From assembly GCF_030812415.1 (NCBI RefSeq), contig NZ_JAUSST010000003.1, positions 310,001 to 374,000 on the forward strand: a stretch of 64,000 nucleotides of DNA, read 5' to 3'. Positions 27,406-36,375 of the stretch are shown here, one piece after another; the stretch's first letter is position 1; every line of letters begins with the position of its first letter. The position numbers and the translations under genes were made by a program. Under the pieces are notes generated by a model. That model saw only the letters and a program-made list of their open reading frames with translations, did no database searches and was not told the origin of the DNA. Origin of the DNA: Paenibacillus harenae (GTDB lineage: Bacteria > Bacillota > Bacilli > Paenibacillales > Paenibacillaceae).

Positions 27406-27420
27406 ATATATTGAATATAT
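27406..27420. promoter_or_regulatory. Operator palindrome, copy 3
   Basis: Perfect 15-bp palindrome ATATATT-G-AATATAT that contains the -35 box TTGAAT of the operon promoter, so a bound repressor would block RNA polymerase. Confidence 0.75.
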
Positions 27421-27439
27421 ATAAATATGCGACTATACT
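27411..27439 (+). promoter_or_regulatory. Sigma-A promoter of the mannosidase operon
   Basis: TTGAAT (27411-27416), a 17-bp spacer, TATACT (27434-27439). The predicted RNA start near 27446 lies downstream of an in-frame GTG at 27440, which supports the later start at 27509. Confidence 0.7.
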
Positions 27440-27508
27440 GTGGTGGAGAAATACAGTCTCTTACAAATCCGATGCGACTTGCATCCATCAGGCAAGGAGG
27501 TCTGGCAG

Positions 27509-29701
27509 GTGACCAGAGATCGAAGGGAAGAAAGAACCGGATTTCAGGAATCGGCCCCTTATCGGGCTTCTTATGATTTGCAAACGGATTTTGTGATGGT
27601 GTACGGAATCGACGATACGATGCCCGAGCGGATTCGGCAATGGAAGGAACGGGGTTATATCGTCCATCTGATGACGGGTGTGGCATGGGGTGAATATCTG
27701 GATTACTTAAACGGCCTTGTGGACGGGCGCGACCATTGGGACGAAGCCCAGACCGACCGGAACGGCGAGCGGATCATCCATGGGGACACGCCCGATGTTC
27801 CCTACATGGTGCCGACTCTTGCATATACGAGCTTTTTGGCCAAGCAAATCCGGCTAGCAGTTGAGGCGGGCGTAGAGGCGATCCATCTGGAAGAGCCGGA
27901 ATTTTGGGTGGACGGAGGATATTCCGAAGCGTTCAAGCGGGAATGGAGGCTGTATTACCGAGAGCCCTGGTCCGCCCCGCATTCATCCCCGGACGCGCAG
28001 TTCAGAGCTTCGAAGCTGAAGGCGCATCTGTATGCGAGAAGCCTGGACCGGCTTTGCACCGAGATGAAGGATTACGCCTTAACCGCATATGACCGCGACT
28101 TGCGGTTTTACGTGCCGACCCACAGTCTGATCAACTACACGCAATGGAGAATCGTCAGCCCGGAATCGGGGCTGATCGATCTGCCTTCCATCGACGGATA
28201 TATCGCGCAGATTTGGACGGGAACTTCACGGACGCCCAATGTGTATCAAGGCGTTCGCAAAGAACGGACGTTTGAAACGGCTTATCTGGAATACGGGATG
28301 ATGCAGGAGTTGGTCAGGGGGACCGATCGGCGCATGTGGTTCCTGCATGATCCGATCGAAGACAATCCGAACCATACCTGGGACGATTACAAACAAAATT
28401 ACAAGCGGACGTTAACGGCATCGCTGCTGCATCCCGATGTTTCCCGCTACGAAGTTTCCCCATGGCCGCGGCGAATCTTCGAAGGAAAATATCCGTCTGA
28501 GGACGGCAGCGGGAAAACGACGATTCCGGCGGATTATGCGACGTTGCTGCTGCAGGTGATGCATACGCTCGGCAATATGGGGCAGATGCCGGACCGCGCG
28601 GACCAGGAGGAATCCCTCATCGGCGTATTGATTGCCGATTCGGCGATGTTCCAGCGAATGAAGATGGAAGAAGCGATACCCGCAAACTCGGGGAAATACG
28701 ACGGCACAGACCCGGAAGGGTTCGAGAAGGACGGCGATATGGAATTGCTGGACTTTTCCCCGTTCTACGGCTTGGCGTTGCCGCTGCTCAAGCATGGCAT
28801 TCCGGTTCGGCCGGTCCAGCTCGACAACGTGAGGAGGTTCGCCCGGTATTTGAACGGATACCGGGTGCTGCTGCTCAGCTACGAATTTATGAAGCCGGAA
28901 TATCCGGATCTTCATTTCGCTTTGGCCGGCTGGGTCAGAAACGGAGGCGCGCTCGTGTATGTCGGCAATGACGCCGATCCTTATCACGGCATCCGGGCTT
29001 GGTGGAATGAAGACGGGCTCGGCTACGCCTGCCCCCGCGAGCATTTGTTCGAGCAGCTTGACGTGAAGCCGGAAGCGGGAAGCGGGCTTTACCGTTCCGG
29101 CAAAGGCGTGGTCGCCTATCTTTCCGCCGCGCCTGAAGATTGCGCTAAATCCGCCGAACGAGCGGAATCCTTGCGAGCGATCGTAAGGGAGGCGATCGAA
29201 GCGCTTGGCGATCCGGCATGCCGCTGGCTACCGAAGCACGATTTCGCGCTGCGGCGCGGGCCTTACATCATTGCGGCCGTGCTCGATGAGTCGGCCTCGG
29301 ACGCGGCAGTAACGTTTCCGGGACCCGTCGTCGATTTGTTCGAACCGCTCCTACCGGTGCTGCAGGAGGTGCGGATCGCGCCAGGCGAGCAGGCTTTCCT
29401 GTTCGATTTGGAAAGGGGACGCCCGAATGACGGCCTTGTCGCATGCATAGCCGCTTCCTCGCGGATCGAATTGCTCGAGCAGAGCGGAGCGGGCTTCCGC
29501 TTTCAGCCGAAAGGCCCGGAAGGGGTCGAGGCGGCGGCAAGATTTTATAGCCCGCGAAAGCCGCTGTCGGCAACGCGCCTCTGCGGAGGAGACAACGAAG
29601 CGATTCCGTTCGAGTGGGATGCGCCATCGTCAACGGTGCTGCTAAGGTACGAGCACAAAGGAGATACGGATGTCCTGGTGAACGTCGGTTGGGAAAGCTG
29701 A
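27509..29701 (+). CDS. Unassigned ~730-residue protein, candidate TIM-barrel glycoside hydrolase
   Basis: A cytoplasmic 730-residue protein; no signal peptide. I do not recognise a named family. The N-terminal half reads like a beta/alpha barrel with acidic residues at strand ends (VYGIDDTMPERIRQWKERGY, HLEEPEFWVDGGYSEAFK, PSIDGYIAQIWTGTSR). A later part (YRVLLLSYEFMKPEYPDLH, WVRNGGALVYVGNDADPYHG) resembles the glutamine-amidotransferase-like trimerisation domain found in GH42-type enzymes. GTG 27509 has AAGGAGG 8 bases upstream and is preferred over GTG 27440. It is the first gene of the operon with a GH38 mannosidase and importer, so a role in the same glycan pathway is inferred. Confidence 0.75.
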   Translation: MTRDRREERTGFQESAPYRASYDLQTDFVMVYGIDDTMPERIRQWKERGYIVHLMTGVAWGEYLDYLNGLVDGRDHWDEAQTDRNGERIIHGDTPDVPYMVPTLAYTSFLAKQIRLAVEAGVEAIHLEEPEFWVDGGYSEAFKREWRLYYREPWSAPHSSPDAQFRASKLKAHLYARSLDRLCTEMKDYALTAYDRDLRFYVPTHSLINYTQWRIVSPESGLIDLPSIDGYIAQIWTGTSRTPNVYQGVRKERTFETAYLEYGMMQELVRGTDRRMWFLHDPIEDNPNHTWDDYKQNYKRTLTASLLHPDVSRYEVSPWPRRIFEGKYPSEDGSGKTTIPADYATLLLQVMHTLGNMGQMPDRADQEESLIGVLIADSAMFQRMKMEEAIPANSGKYDGTDPEGFEKDGDMELLDFSPFYGLALPLLKHGIPVRPVQLDNVRRFARYLNGYRVLLLSYEFMKPEYPDLHFALAGWVRNGGALVYVGNDADPYHGIRAWWNEDGLGYACPREHLFEQLDVKPEAGSGLYRSGKGVVAYLSAAPEDCAKSAERAESLRAIVREAIEALGDPACRWLPKHDFALRRGPYIIAAVLDESASDAAVTFPGPVVDLFEPLLPVLQEVRIAPGEQAFLFDLERGRPNDGLVACIAASSRIELLEQSGAGFRFQPKGPEGVEAAARFYSPRKPLSATRLCGGDNEAIPFEWDAPSSTVLLRYEHKGDTDVLVNVGWES

Positions 29702-29725
29702 ACATAAGCCGAAAGGAGACTTGTT

Positions 29726-32700
29726 ATGCCATATGAAACGGTAAAGCCAGAGCGGTTGAAGGCGATGCTGGAAGGCTGGAAGGAACGGATTTATGTCCCG
29801 GTTGAGGAACTGCGCGTAACGGCTTGGGTTACGCCGGAGCCGGTGCCTTATGAAGAGAGGATGTCCGGCCGGTGGATGGAGCTGTTCCCGGGGGATCGAT
29901 GGGGAGGTTTATGGGATTGCGCCTGGTTTCGTTTTGCAGGCGAAGTGCCCGCATCGGCCAAAGGCGCAAAGGTCGTGCTGCTTATCGACGTCAATGGCGA
30001 GCTATGCCTGGTTGACGAAGAAGGTTCGCCGAAACAGGGGTTGACCAACATTAATTCGGAATTCGATTATTCGCTTGGCCTGCCGGGCAAGCGGGTCGTC
30101 CATGTGGGCGAAGCGTCGACAGGCTCGGAAACGATCGAAGTATGGGGCGATGCGGGCTGCAACGATCTGTTCGGACGGTATCGCAGCGGCACGCTCAAGG
30201 AGGCGGTGATCGCCATATGCCGCGAAGATCTCAGAGGGCTCTACTACGACGGGGAAGTGCTGCTGGAGACGGCGGAGCGGCTGCCGGCCGGTTCGGCGAG
30301 GAAGGAGCGGATTCTGCAAGCGTTATACGAGGTTTCGCTGCTTATGACCGAGCTGACGGATGAACGGATCTCCCGCGCGAGTCGCATGCTTCGCGAGCAG
30401 TTGGCGCAGCGGGGAGGCGATCCCGTGCTGACGATTCATGCCGTCGGCCACGCGCATATCGATCTGGCATGGCTGTGGCCGATCCGGGAGACGATCCGCA
30501 AGGGGGCGAGAACGTTCTCGACGGCGCTTCGGATGCTGGAGCGTTATCCCGATTACGTGTTTGGAGCAAGCCAGCCGCAGCTATACGATTGGATGAAGCG
30601 GAGTTACCCGAAGCTTTATGAAGAAATCGCTCGGCGCGTGAACGAGGGACGGTGGGAGCCGCAGGGCGCGATGTGGGTCGAAGCGGATACGAACGTTCCG
30701 GGCGGAGAGTCGCTTGTCCGGCAACTGCTGTACGGCAAACGGTTTTTCCTGCAGGAATTCGGACAGGAAATGAAATCATTGTGGATGCCCGACGTGTTCG
30801 GTTATACGGCCAGCTTGCCGCAATTGCTGAAAAAATCGGGCGTCGACTACATGATGACGCAGAAGCTGTCTTGGAGCGCTTATAACCGGCATCCGCACCA
30901 TACGTTCATGTGGGAGGGGATCGACGGATCCCGGGTGCTGATGCATATGCCGCCCGAAGATACTTACAACAGCCCGGCCGCGCCGCGTTCCATCGTCAAG
31001 GCGGAGTCGGATTATTTGGACAAAAACGTGTCGGAGCATTGCCTGATGCTGTTCGGCATCGGCGACGGCGGAGGCGGCCCCGGCGAAGAGCATCTGGAGC
31101 GTCTGTCCCGCGAGAAGAACTTGCTGGGTTTAAGTCCGGTCGTTCAGACGCCGTCCTCGGTCTTTTTCGAAAAGCTGGAGAAAAACGCCGAGCGCTACCA
31201 AACGTGGAGCGGGGAGTTGTATCTCGAAAAGCATCAAGGCACGCTGACAAGCCAGGCGCGGAACAAACGGTATAACCGGAAGCTGGAGAAGACGCTGCGG
31301 GAGCTGGAGTTTGCGGCATCGCTTGCCGGAACGCTTTGCGAATACCCGTATCCGGCCGAGGCGCTCGAGGAAATTTGGAAGGAAGTGCTGCTGTACCAAT
31401 TCCATGATATTTTGCCAGGCTCCTCGATCAAGCGGGTATACGACGAATCGTTGGAACGGTATGCGCGTTTGCAGGAGCGCGTCGATTCGATGATTGCGGA
31501 TGCGTACGGCGCAATTACCCGCAGGCTGCCGCCTTTGCAGGCGCCCGGCAACAAGCCGCCAGCCGTATTTAATTCCTTGCCTTGGAAGCGGGAAGAGTGG
31601 GTGAAGGAAGGCGGACGATGGATGCTCGTGTCCGTGCCTCCGATGGGATACGCGCCGGCGGTTTCCGCGGAAACGTCCGACGCCATGGCGGAGACGGCCG
31701 CCGCGGCGGAAGCGCCGGCGGATGTGCCTGCGCTGCGCACATCGGCGGAGGGGCACTGCCTGGAAAACGAGCTGCTCCTGCTGACCTTCTCGCAGGACGG
31801 TTCGATCGTTTCGATCTACGATAAGGAGTATCGGCGCGAAGTCGTGCAGGCGGGGGGTAAAGCAAACGAATTGCGCGTTTATGGCGACGATGGAGATGCA
31901 TGGGACTTCCGTCAGGACTACCGGTTGACGGGAGGCATGGCGCTTCAGCTGGAGGAAGCCTCTGCGTTCGCGGACGGGCCGACGGCAGGTCTCGTCCATC
32001 GTTACCGGATCGGAGAATCCCTGTTGACGCAGCGGGTCAAGCTAACCCGGGGCAGCCGCAGAATCGATTTTGCGACCCATGTCGATTGGCGGGAATCGGG
32101 CAAGATGCTGCGCGTTTCGTTCCCGGTGAACATCCGTACGGATGCCGTCAGCTGCGACATTCAATTCGGTTATTTGAAGCGGCCGACGCATCGGAACACG
32201 ATGTGGGATTATGCGAAGGACGAAATTTGCGCGCATCATTGGATCGATCTGTCGGAGCCGGATTATGGCGTTGCATTGCTGAACGATTGCAAATACGGGC
32301 ATAGGGCGGAAGGCGGCGTGCTTGATTTGAATCTGCTGCGCAGCCCCTCCCATCCCGATCCCGAGGCCGACAGGGCGGAGCATACGTTTACGTATTCGCT
32401 GTATCCGCATCAAGGCGACCATGTACAGGCGGAGGTGTACAAGCGAGGCTACGAGCTGAATGTTCCGCTGCGGATTGTTGCCGTTCCGGAAGGCAACGCG
32501 GCGGATACGCTTGCGGAGACGTTCGCATTCCTGAGTCTCGGTCATCCCAATGTCATGGTGGAAGCGGTGAAACAAGCCGAGGACGGAGACGATCTTATCG
32601 TCCGGCTGTACGAGACGGCGGGTACCCGCGTCCATACGGCGCTTCGCCTTGGATTCGAGGCCCGGGAAGCGTGGCTGACCGATCTGATGGAATATAAGCT

Positions 32701-32815
32701 CGAGGCGATGCCGATCGAAGGGGACGAGATTCGATTGACGTTTGCTCCGTTTGAAATTGTGACGCTCCGATTAACGGTTCCAGCCGGGACGGCAAAGCGA
32801 GGGGGAGGCGCATGA
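29726..32815 (+). CDS. Alpha-mannosidase, glycoside hydrolase family 38
   Basis: A 1029-residue GH38 enzyme of cytoplasmic type. The Zn-site motif HAHIDLAWLWP lies near residue 240, the catalytic nucleophile Asp in WMPDVFGY near 356, and QPQLYDW and WVEADTNVPGGES are also family motifs. A helical middle domain precedes a large C-terminal beta domain (about 670-1025). It hydrolyses alpha-mannosides released by import through the following transporter. ATG 29726 follows AAAGGAG; the stop overlaps the next start by ATGA, so the operon is tightly coupled. Confidence 0.95.
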   Translation: MPYETVKPERLKAMLEGWKERIYVPVEELRVTAWVTPEPVPYEERMSGRWMELFPGDRWGGLWDCAWFRFAGEVPASAKGAKVVLLIDVNGELCLVDEEGSPKQGLTNINSEFDYSLGLPGKRVVHVGEASTGSETIEVWGDAGCNDLFGRYRSGTLKEAVIAICREDLRGLYYDGEVLLETAERLPAGSARKERILQALYEVSLLMTELTDERISRASRMLREQLAQRGGDPVLTIHAVGHAHIDLAWLWPIRETIRKGARTFSTALRMLERYPDYVFGASQPQLYDWMKRSYPKLYEEIARRVNEGRWEPQGAMWVEADTNVPGGESLVRQLLYGKRFFLQEFGQEMKSLWMPDVFGYTASLPQLLKKSGVDYMMTQKLSWSAYNRHPHHTFMWEGIDGSRVLMHMPPEDTYNSPAAPRSIVKAESDYLDKNVSEHCLMLFGIGDGGGGPGEEHLERLSREKNLLGLSPVVQTPSSVFFEKLEKNAERYQTWSGELYLEKHQGTLTSQARNKRYNRKLEKTLRELEFAASLAGTLCEYPYPAEALEEIWKEVLLYQFHDILPGSSIKRVYDESLERYARLQERVDSMIADAYGAITRRLPPLQAPGNKPPAVFNSLPWKREEWVKEGGRWMLVSVPPMGYAPAVSAETSDAMAETAAAAEAPADVPALRTSAEGHCLENELLLLTFSQDGSIVSIYDKEYRREVVQAGGKANELRVYGDDGDAWDFRQDYRLTGGMALQLEEASAFADGPTAGLVHRYRIGESLLTQRVKLTRGSRRIDFATHVDWRESGKMLRVSFPVNIRTDAVSCDIQFGYLKRPTHRNTMWDYAKDEICAHHWIDLSEPDYGVALLNDCKYGHRAEGGVLDLNLLRSPSHPDPEADRAEHTFTYSLYPHQGDHVQAEVYKRGYELNVPLRIVAVPEGNAADTLAETFAFLSLGHPNVMVEAVKQAEDGDDLIVRLYETAGTRVHTALRLGFEAREAWLTDLMEYKLEAMPIEGDEIRLTFAPFEIVTLRLTVPAGTAKRGGGA

Positions 32816-33723
32816 CGGCTTCTTTTCTTTGGAGGCGAATCTGGCGGCACAGGGTATTTTATCTGTTCCTGCTGCCGGGGGTGGTCTGGTTTTTTATTTT
32901 TTCCTATGTTCCGCTGTTCGGCATTCAAGTGGCGTTCCGCGATTACACGTTTTCGGGCGGATTTACGGGAAGCCCTTGGGCCGGGCTTAAATACTTTCAA
33001 CAGTTTTTCGATTATTACAAGTCTGAGGAGATTATCCGCAACACCATCGTGATCAGCTTTCTGAAGCTGGCGATCGGCTTCCCGATGCCGATCCTGCTCG
33101 CTATTTTGCTCAACGAAGTGCATCGCCTTAAATTCAAGAAAGTCGTGCAAACGCTTTCGTATTTGCCTTATTTCGTTTCGTGGATTGTAGTGGTCACGTT
33201 GATGCAGCGGCTTCTTTCGCCTTACGGAGGACCGCTCAACGAACTGCTGTCCATAGCGGGCATCGAGCCCATTCAGTTCCTGTACAATCCGAACTGGTTC
33301 TATCAAGTGATCGTCGGCTCGGAGGTATGGAAAAACATCGGTTGGAATTCGATCATCTATATGGCCGCCATCGCCGGCATCGATCAGCAGCAGTACGAAG
33401 CGGCCAAAATCGACGGCGCGAACCGTTTCCGCCAAATCTGGCACGTGACGTTGCCGGGCGTTCGCAATATCGCCATCATCCTGTTTATTCTGTCGATCGG
33501 AAGCTTGATGAGCGCCGGATACGAGCAGCTGCTGCTTCTGAGCGGGCCGCCTACGGCGAGCATCGGCAGCGTGCTTGACGTTCATGTCATAACGTCCGGC
33601 ATCGGGGAAGGCCGATTGAGTTATGCCGCCGCGGTGGGATTGTTCCAAAGCGTGATCGGCTTGATCCTCATTCTGATGGTGAACCGGATCGCCCGTAAAG
33701 TGAGCGACGTATCTCTTTTCTAA
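32812..33723 (+). CDS. Sugar ABC transporter permease, LplB family
   Basis: A 303-residue permease with six helices. The first helix ends in the family phrase FFIFSYVPLFGIQVAFRDY. The EAA loop EAAKIDGANRFRQ followed by VTLPG lies near 196-216. Its start ATGA overlaps the GH38 stop, linking mannosidase and importer. It works with the permease at 33742 and the lipoprotein at 34689; no ATPase gene is nearby. Confidence 0.93.
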   Translation: MTASFLWRRIWRHRVFYLFLLPGVVWFFIFSYVPLFGIQVAFRDYTFSGGFTGSPWAGLKYFQQFFDYYKSEEIIRNTIVISFLKLAIGFPMPILLAILLNEVHRLKFKKVVQTLSYLPYFVSWIVVVTLMQRLLSPYGGPLNELLSIAGIEPIQFLYNPNWFYQVIVGSEVWKNIGWNSIIYMAAIAGIDQQQYEAAKIDGANRFRQIWHVTLPGVRNIAIILFILSIGSLMSAGYEQLLLLSGPPTASIGSVLDVHVITSGIGEGRLSYAAAVGLFQSVIGLILILMVNRIARKVSDVSLF

Positions 33724-33741
33724 AAAAAAGGAAGTGATTGG

Positions 33742-34635
33742 ATGAAACGCCGATTTTCCGTTTTTACGATACTGAATTATGCGGCGCTTGCGCTGGTTGG
33801 ATTTTCGATGGTGTATCCGTTTATTTATATTTTGGCTTATTCGCTCAATGACGGGAAGGATTCGCTGCTGGGCTCGCTTTATTTCCTCCCGCGCAGGTGG
33901 ACCCTGGACAATTACGCGGAAGTTTTCGAGAATGCCCGTATCTGGCAAGCGTACAAAATTACGCTGCTGCGCACGCTGATCGGCACCTTCCTGCATGTGG
34001 GACTTAGCACGCTGATGGCGTACGCTTTGTCCAAAAAAGCGTTGCCGGGAAGATCGTTTTTTTCCTTCTATATTTTTCTGCCGACCATCTTCAGCGCGGG
34101 ATTCATTCCGTTTTTCATTACGCTACAGAAGCTTCATCTGATCAACACTTTCTGGGTGTACGTCATTCCGATGCTGTTCAGCTTTATGCACATCGTCATC
34201 CTCCGCACCTTTCTTCAAGGCATACCCGAGGAGCTGGAGGAATCGGCCCGCATCGACGGTTACGGCGATTTCCAAATATTCGCCCGCATTATTTTGCCGC
34301 TTTCGGGTCCGGTGCTTGCCACAATCTCTTTGTTTATCGGGGTGACCCACTGGAACGACTGGTTTTCAGGCGCCTACTATGTGTCGAATAAAGACTTGAT
34401 TCCGGTGCAAACGATGCTGCAGGAAATGCTGACGCAAGCGGAAGCGTTCTCGTCATCGGCGCAGCGGGCGGCGCAGCAGGGCGGCCAGACGGTTAATACC
34501 GGCGTGCAAGGCTCGACGCCCGAGTCGCTGCGAATGGCGTTGCTTGTCATTACGGTGTTTCCGATCTTGTGCGTATATCCCTTCCTTCAGCGTTTTTTCG
34601 TCAAAGGCGTCATGATCGGCTCTGTCAAAGGATAA
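33742..34635 (+). CDS. Sugar ABC transporter permease, LplC/YtcP family
   Basis: A 297-residue partner permease. The EAA loop EESARIDGYGDFQIF followed by RIILP lies near 166-186, and the C-terminus is FVKGVMIGSVKG as expected. A Gln/Ala/Ser-rich extracellular loop (SSSAQRAAQQGGQTVNTG) interrupts the last helices, a feature also seen in the related permease at 4730. ATG 33742 follows AAAGGAAGTG. Confidence 0.93.
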   Translation: MKRRFSVFTILNYAALALVGFSMVYPFIYILAYSLNDGKDSLLGSLYFLPRRWTLDNYAEVFENARIWQAYKITLLRTLIGTFLHVGLSTLMAYALSKKALPGRSFFSFYIFLPTIFSAGFIPFFITLQKLHLINTFWVYVIPMLFSFMHIVILRTFLQGIPEELEESARIDGYGDFQIFARIILPLSGPVLATISLFIGVTHWNDWFSGAYYVSNKDLIPVQTMLQEMLTQAEAFSSSAQRAAQQGGQTVNTGVQGSTPESLRMALLVITVFPILCVYPFLQRFFVKGVMIGSVKG

Positions 34636-34688
34636 GGGTTCCCTTGAGGACTTATCATATAAATGACTATTTTCAGGGAGGTTTCGTT

Positions 34689-36356
34689 ATGAAGAAGCTG
34701 TACGGAAAAGGCGCAACGTTATTGCTTGCGGCTGCGCTCGCGATCGGATCTTTGGCCGGATGTACGAACAATGAGGAGCCAGCGGAAACAGGCGGAGAGG
34801 GAGGGGCGTCGTCAAAAAAAGAAGTGACGCTGCGCGTGCTTCATAACTGGAACGGCTCAACGGGCTCGGAAGTCGACATGACTCCGGTCGAACAAGTCAT
34901 CAAGGAAAAAACCGGCGTTACGGTCGAATGGGAATACACGACGGGAAGCGAAACCGAAAAGGTGAATGCGATTTTCGCCACGCAGGACCTTCCGGACATT
35001 TATACGGGACCGGCATGGGGCGGAGAACTTGACGGCATCATCAAAGCGGCCAAGGAAGATCAACTGATCGATTTCTCGGACAAGCTCGACCAATACCCGA
35101 ACCTCGCGAAATCGATCGCCAAAGAAAACGTGCCGCCGGCTCTCTACGAAAAGGCGATTGACGCGTATGACGGCAAAAAATATTTGCTGCTGCAGAACCA
35201 GCCCGCTACGGACGCGGACGGCATCGATTGGCTGTACGGCTTCTATGTGCGGAAGGATATTGCGGAGCAGATCGGCGTCGATCCCCAATCGGTCAAAACG
35301 AAAGACGATTTCTACAGCTTCCTGCAAAAAATCAAAGATTCGAATTTGGAAGCGAACGGCCAGCCGGTCATCCCGCTGGGCGGATTCAGCAACGGCTGGG
35401 CGGTAGGCATCGGCAACACGATGTTTTACGGCGGCGCCGGTTACGTCGACAAAGGAGACGGCCTGCTTGAGAATGCTTTCTTCTCCGAAGGGTACGACGA
35501 ATATACGTTATATTATCGTAAGCTGCTGTCCGAGGGGCTGCTGGACGCGGAGGCGTTCACGCAGACCGACCCCATTGCCAAGGAAAAAATATCGCAAGGC
35601 CGCGTCGCGGTATTGGCCGCGCATTATCCGGCGATCCTTGACGCCACCAAGGAATACGCCAAAGCGAATCCGGGCAGCGAGTTCGTGCCGGTAGGCCCGC
35701 TGGAGTGGGCAGGCGCGGAGTCGAATCGGCCGGTTGATCTGGGCATTCAAGGGAACAATGTCACGGCGATTACGAAAGCGGCCAAGGATGTGGACGCCGC
35801 GCTCCGGCTGCTTGATTATTTAGCATCGGACGAAGGGTTTATGCTCACTCGTTACGGCGTGGAGGGCGTTCATTGGGATATGGTGGACGGCAAGCCGACG
35901 CCGAAGAAGGAATGGTTCGATAAGTTCGCGAACGACACATCGGGCAAGCTGATCGAACGCAAAAACCAAGGGCTGGAGATCGGTTTCAACTCCATGTCGG
36001 GAATGGACCGGATCAACTCCGTGGGCGGCGGCGACATCTGGCAGGATCAAGAGCGGAAAGAAACGATGGATAACGCCCGCAAAATTTTGCGTCCGAACGG
36101 CATTAAAGTGATAACCGGCTATAATCCCGGAGATGTCATGATTAAACACGAGAAGTGGGAAATGCTGAAGCCGTCGATGGACAAAACCGGAGATGCCTGG
36201 AAAGAGGCGGTATATGCCAAGTCGGACGAAGCGGCACTGAAAATATTAAACGAGCTTCGCGAGCAGATGAGGAAAACCGGCTACGAAGAAGCGATGCAGT
36301 ATACAAACGAACAATTAAAAGACAAAGAAGTCGTAACGATGCAACTGCCGAACTGA
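34689..36356 (+). CDS. Extracellular solute-binding lipoprotein
   Basis: A 555-residue LplA-type binding protein: lipoprotein signal with lipobox LAGC (Cys25), an acidic linker (NNEEPAETGGEGG), then an SBP_bac_1 fold. ATG 34689 follows GGGAGG; a longer in-frame opening upstream overlaps the permease gene and has no signal peptide, so it was not used. It supplies substrate to the two permeases upstream, presumably a mannose-containing oligosaccharide given the GH38 partner. Confidence 0.93.
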   Translation: MKKLYGKGATLLLAAALAIGSLAGCTNNEEPAETGGEGGASSKKEVTLRVLHNWNGSTGSEVDMTPVEQVIKEKTGVTVEWEYTTGSETEKVNAIFATQDLPDIYTGPAWGGELDGIIKAAKEDQLIDFSDKLDQYPNLAKSIAKENVPPALYEKAIDAYDGKKYLLLQNQPATDADGIDWLYGFYVRKDIAEQIGVDPQSVKTKDDFYSFLQKIKDSNLEANGQPVIPLGGFSNGWAVGIGNTMFYGGAGYVDKGDGLLENAFFSEGYDEYTLYYRKLLSEGLLDAEAFTQTDPIAKEKISQGRVAVLAAHYPAILDATKEYAKANPGSEFVPVGPLEWAGAESNRPVDLGIQGNNVTAITKAAKDVDAALRLLDYLASDEGFMLTRYGVEGVHWDMVDGKPTPKKEWFDKFANDTSGKLIERKNQGLEIGFNSMSGMDRINSVGGGDIWQDQERKETMDNARKILRPNGIKVITGYNPGDVMIKHEKWEMLKPSMDKTGDAWKEAVYAKSDEAALKILNELREQMRKTGYEEAMQYTNEQLKDKEVVTMQLPN

Positions 36357-36375
36357 TCCGAGAGGAGAATGGAAA

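Larger units (their letters stand above)
27036..27508. other. Regulatory gap upstream of the mannosidase operon
   Basis: It holds a T7 run at 27104-27111 after GGGCGGGC (weak terminator candidate for the repressor gene), operator copies at 27200-27214 and 27406-27420, and the operon promoter at 27411-27439. No gene is supported in 27036-27400. Confidence 0.5.

Noticed and set aside
32542..33996. 484-codon antisense open frame across the GH38 end and a permease gene
   Set aside because: It spans two well-supported genes on the other strand and has low-complexity basic composition.
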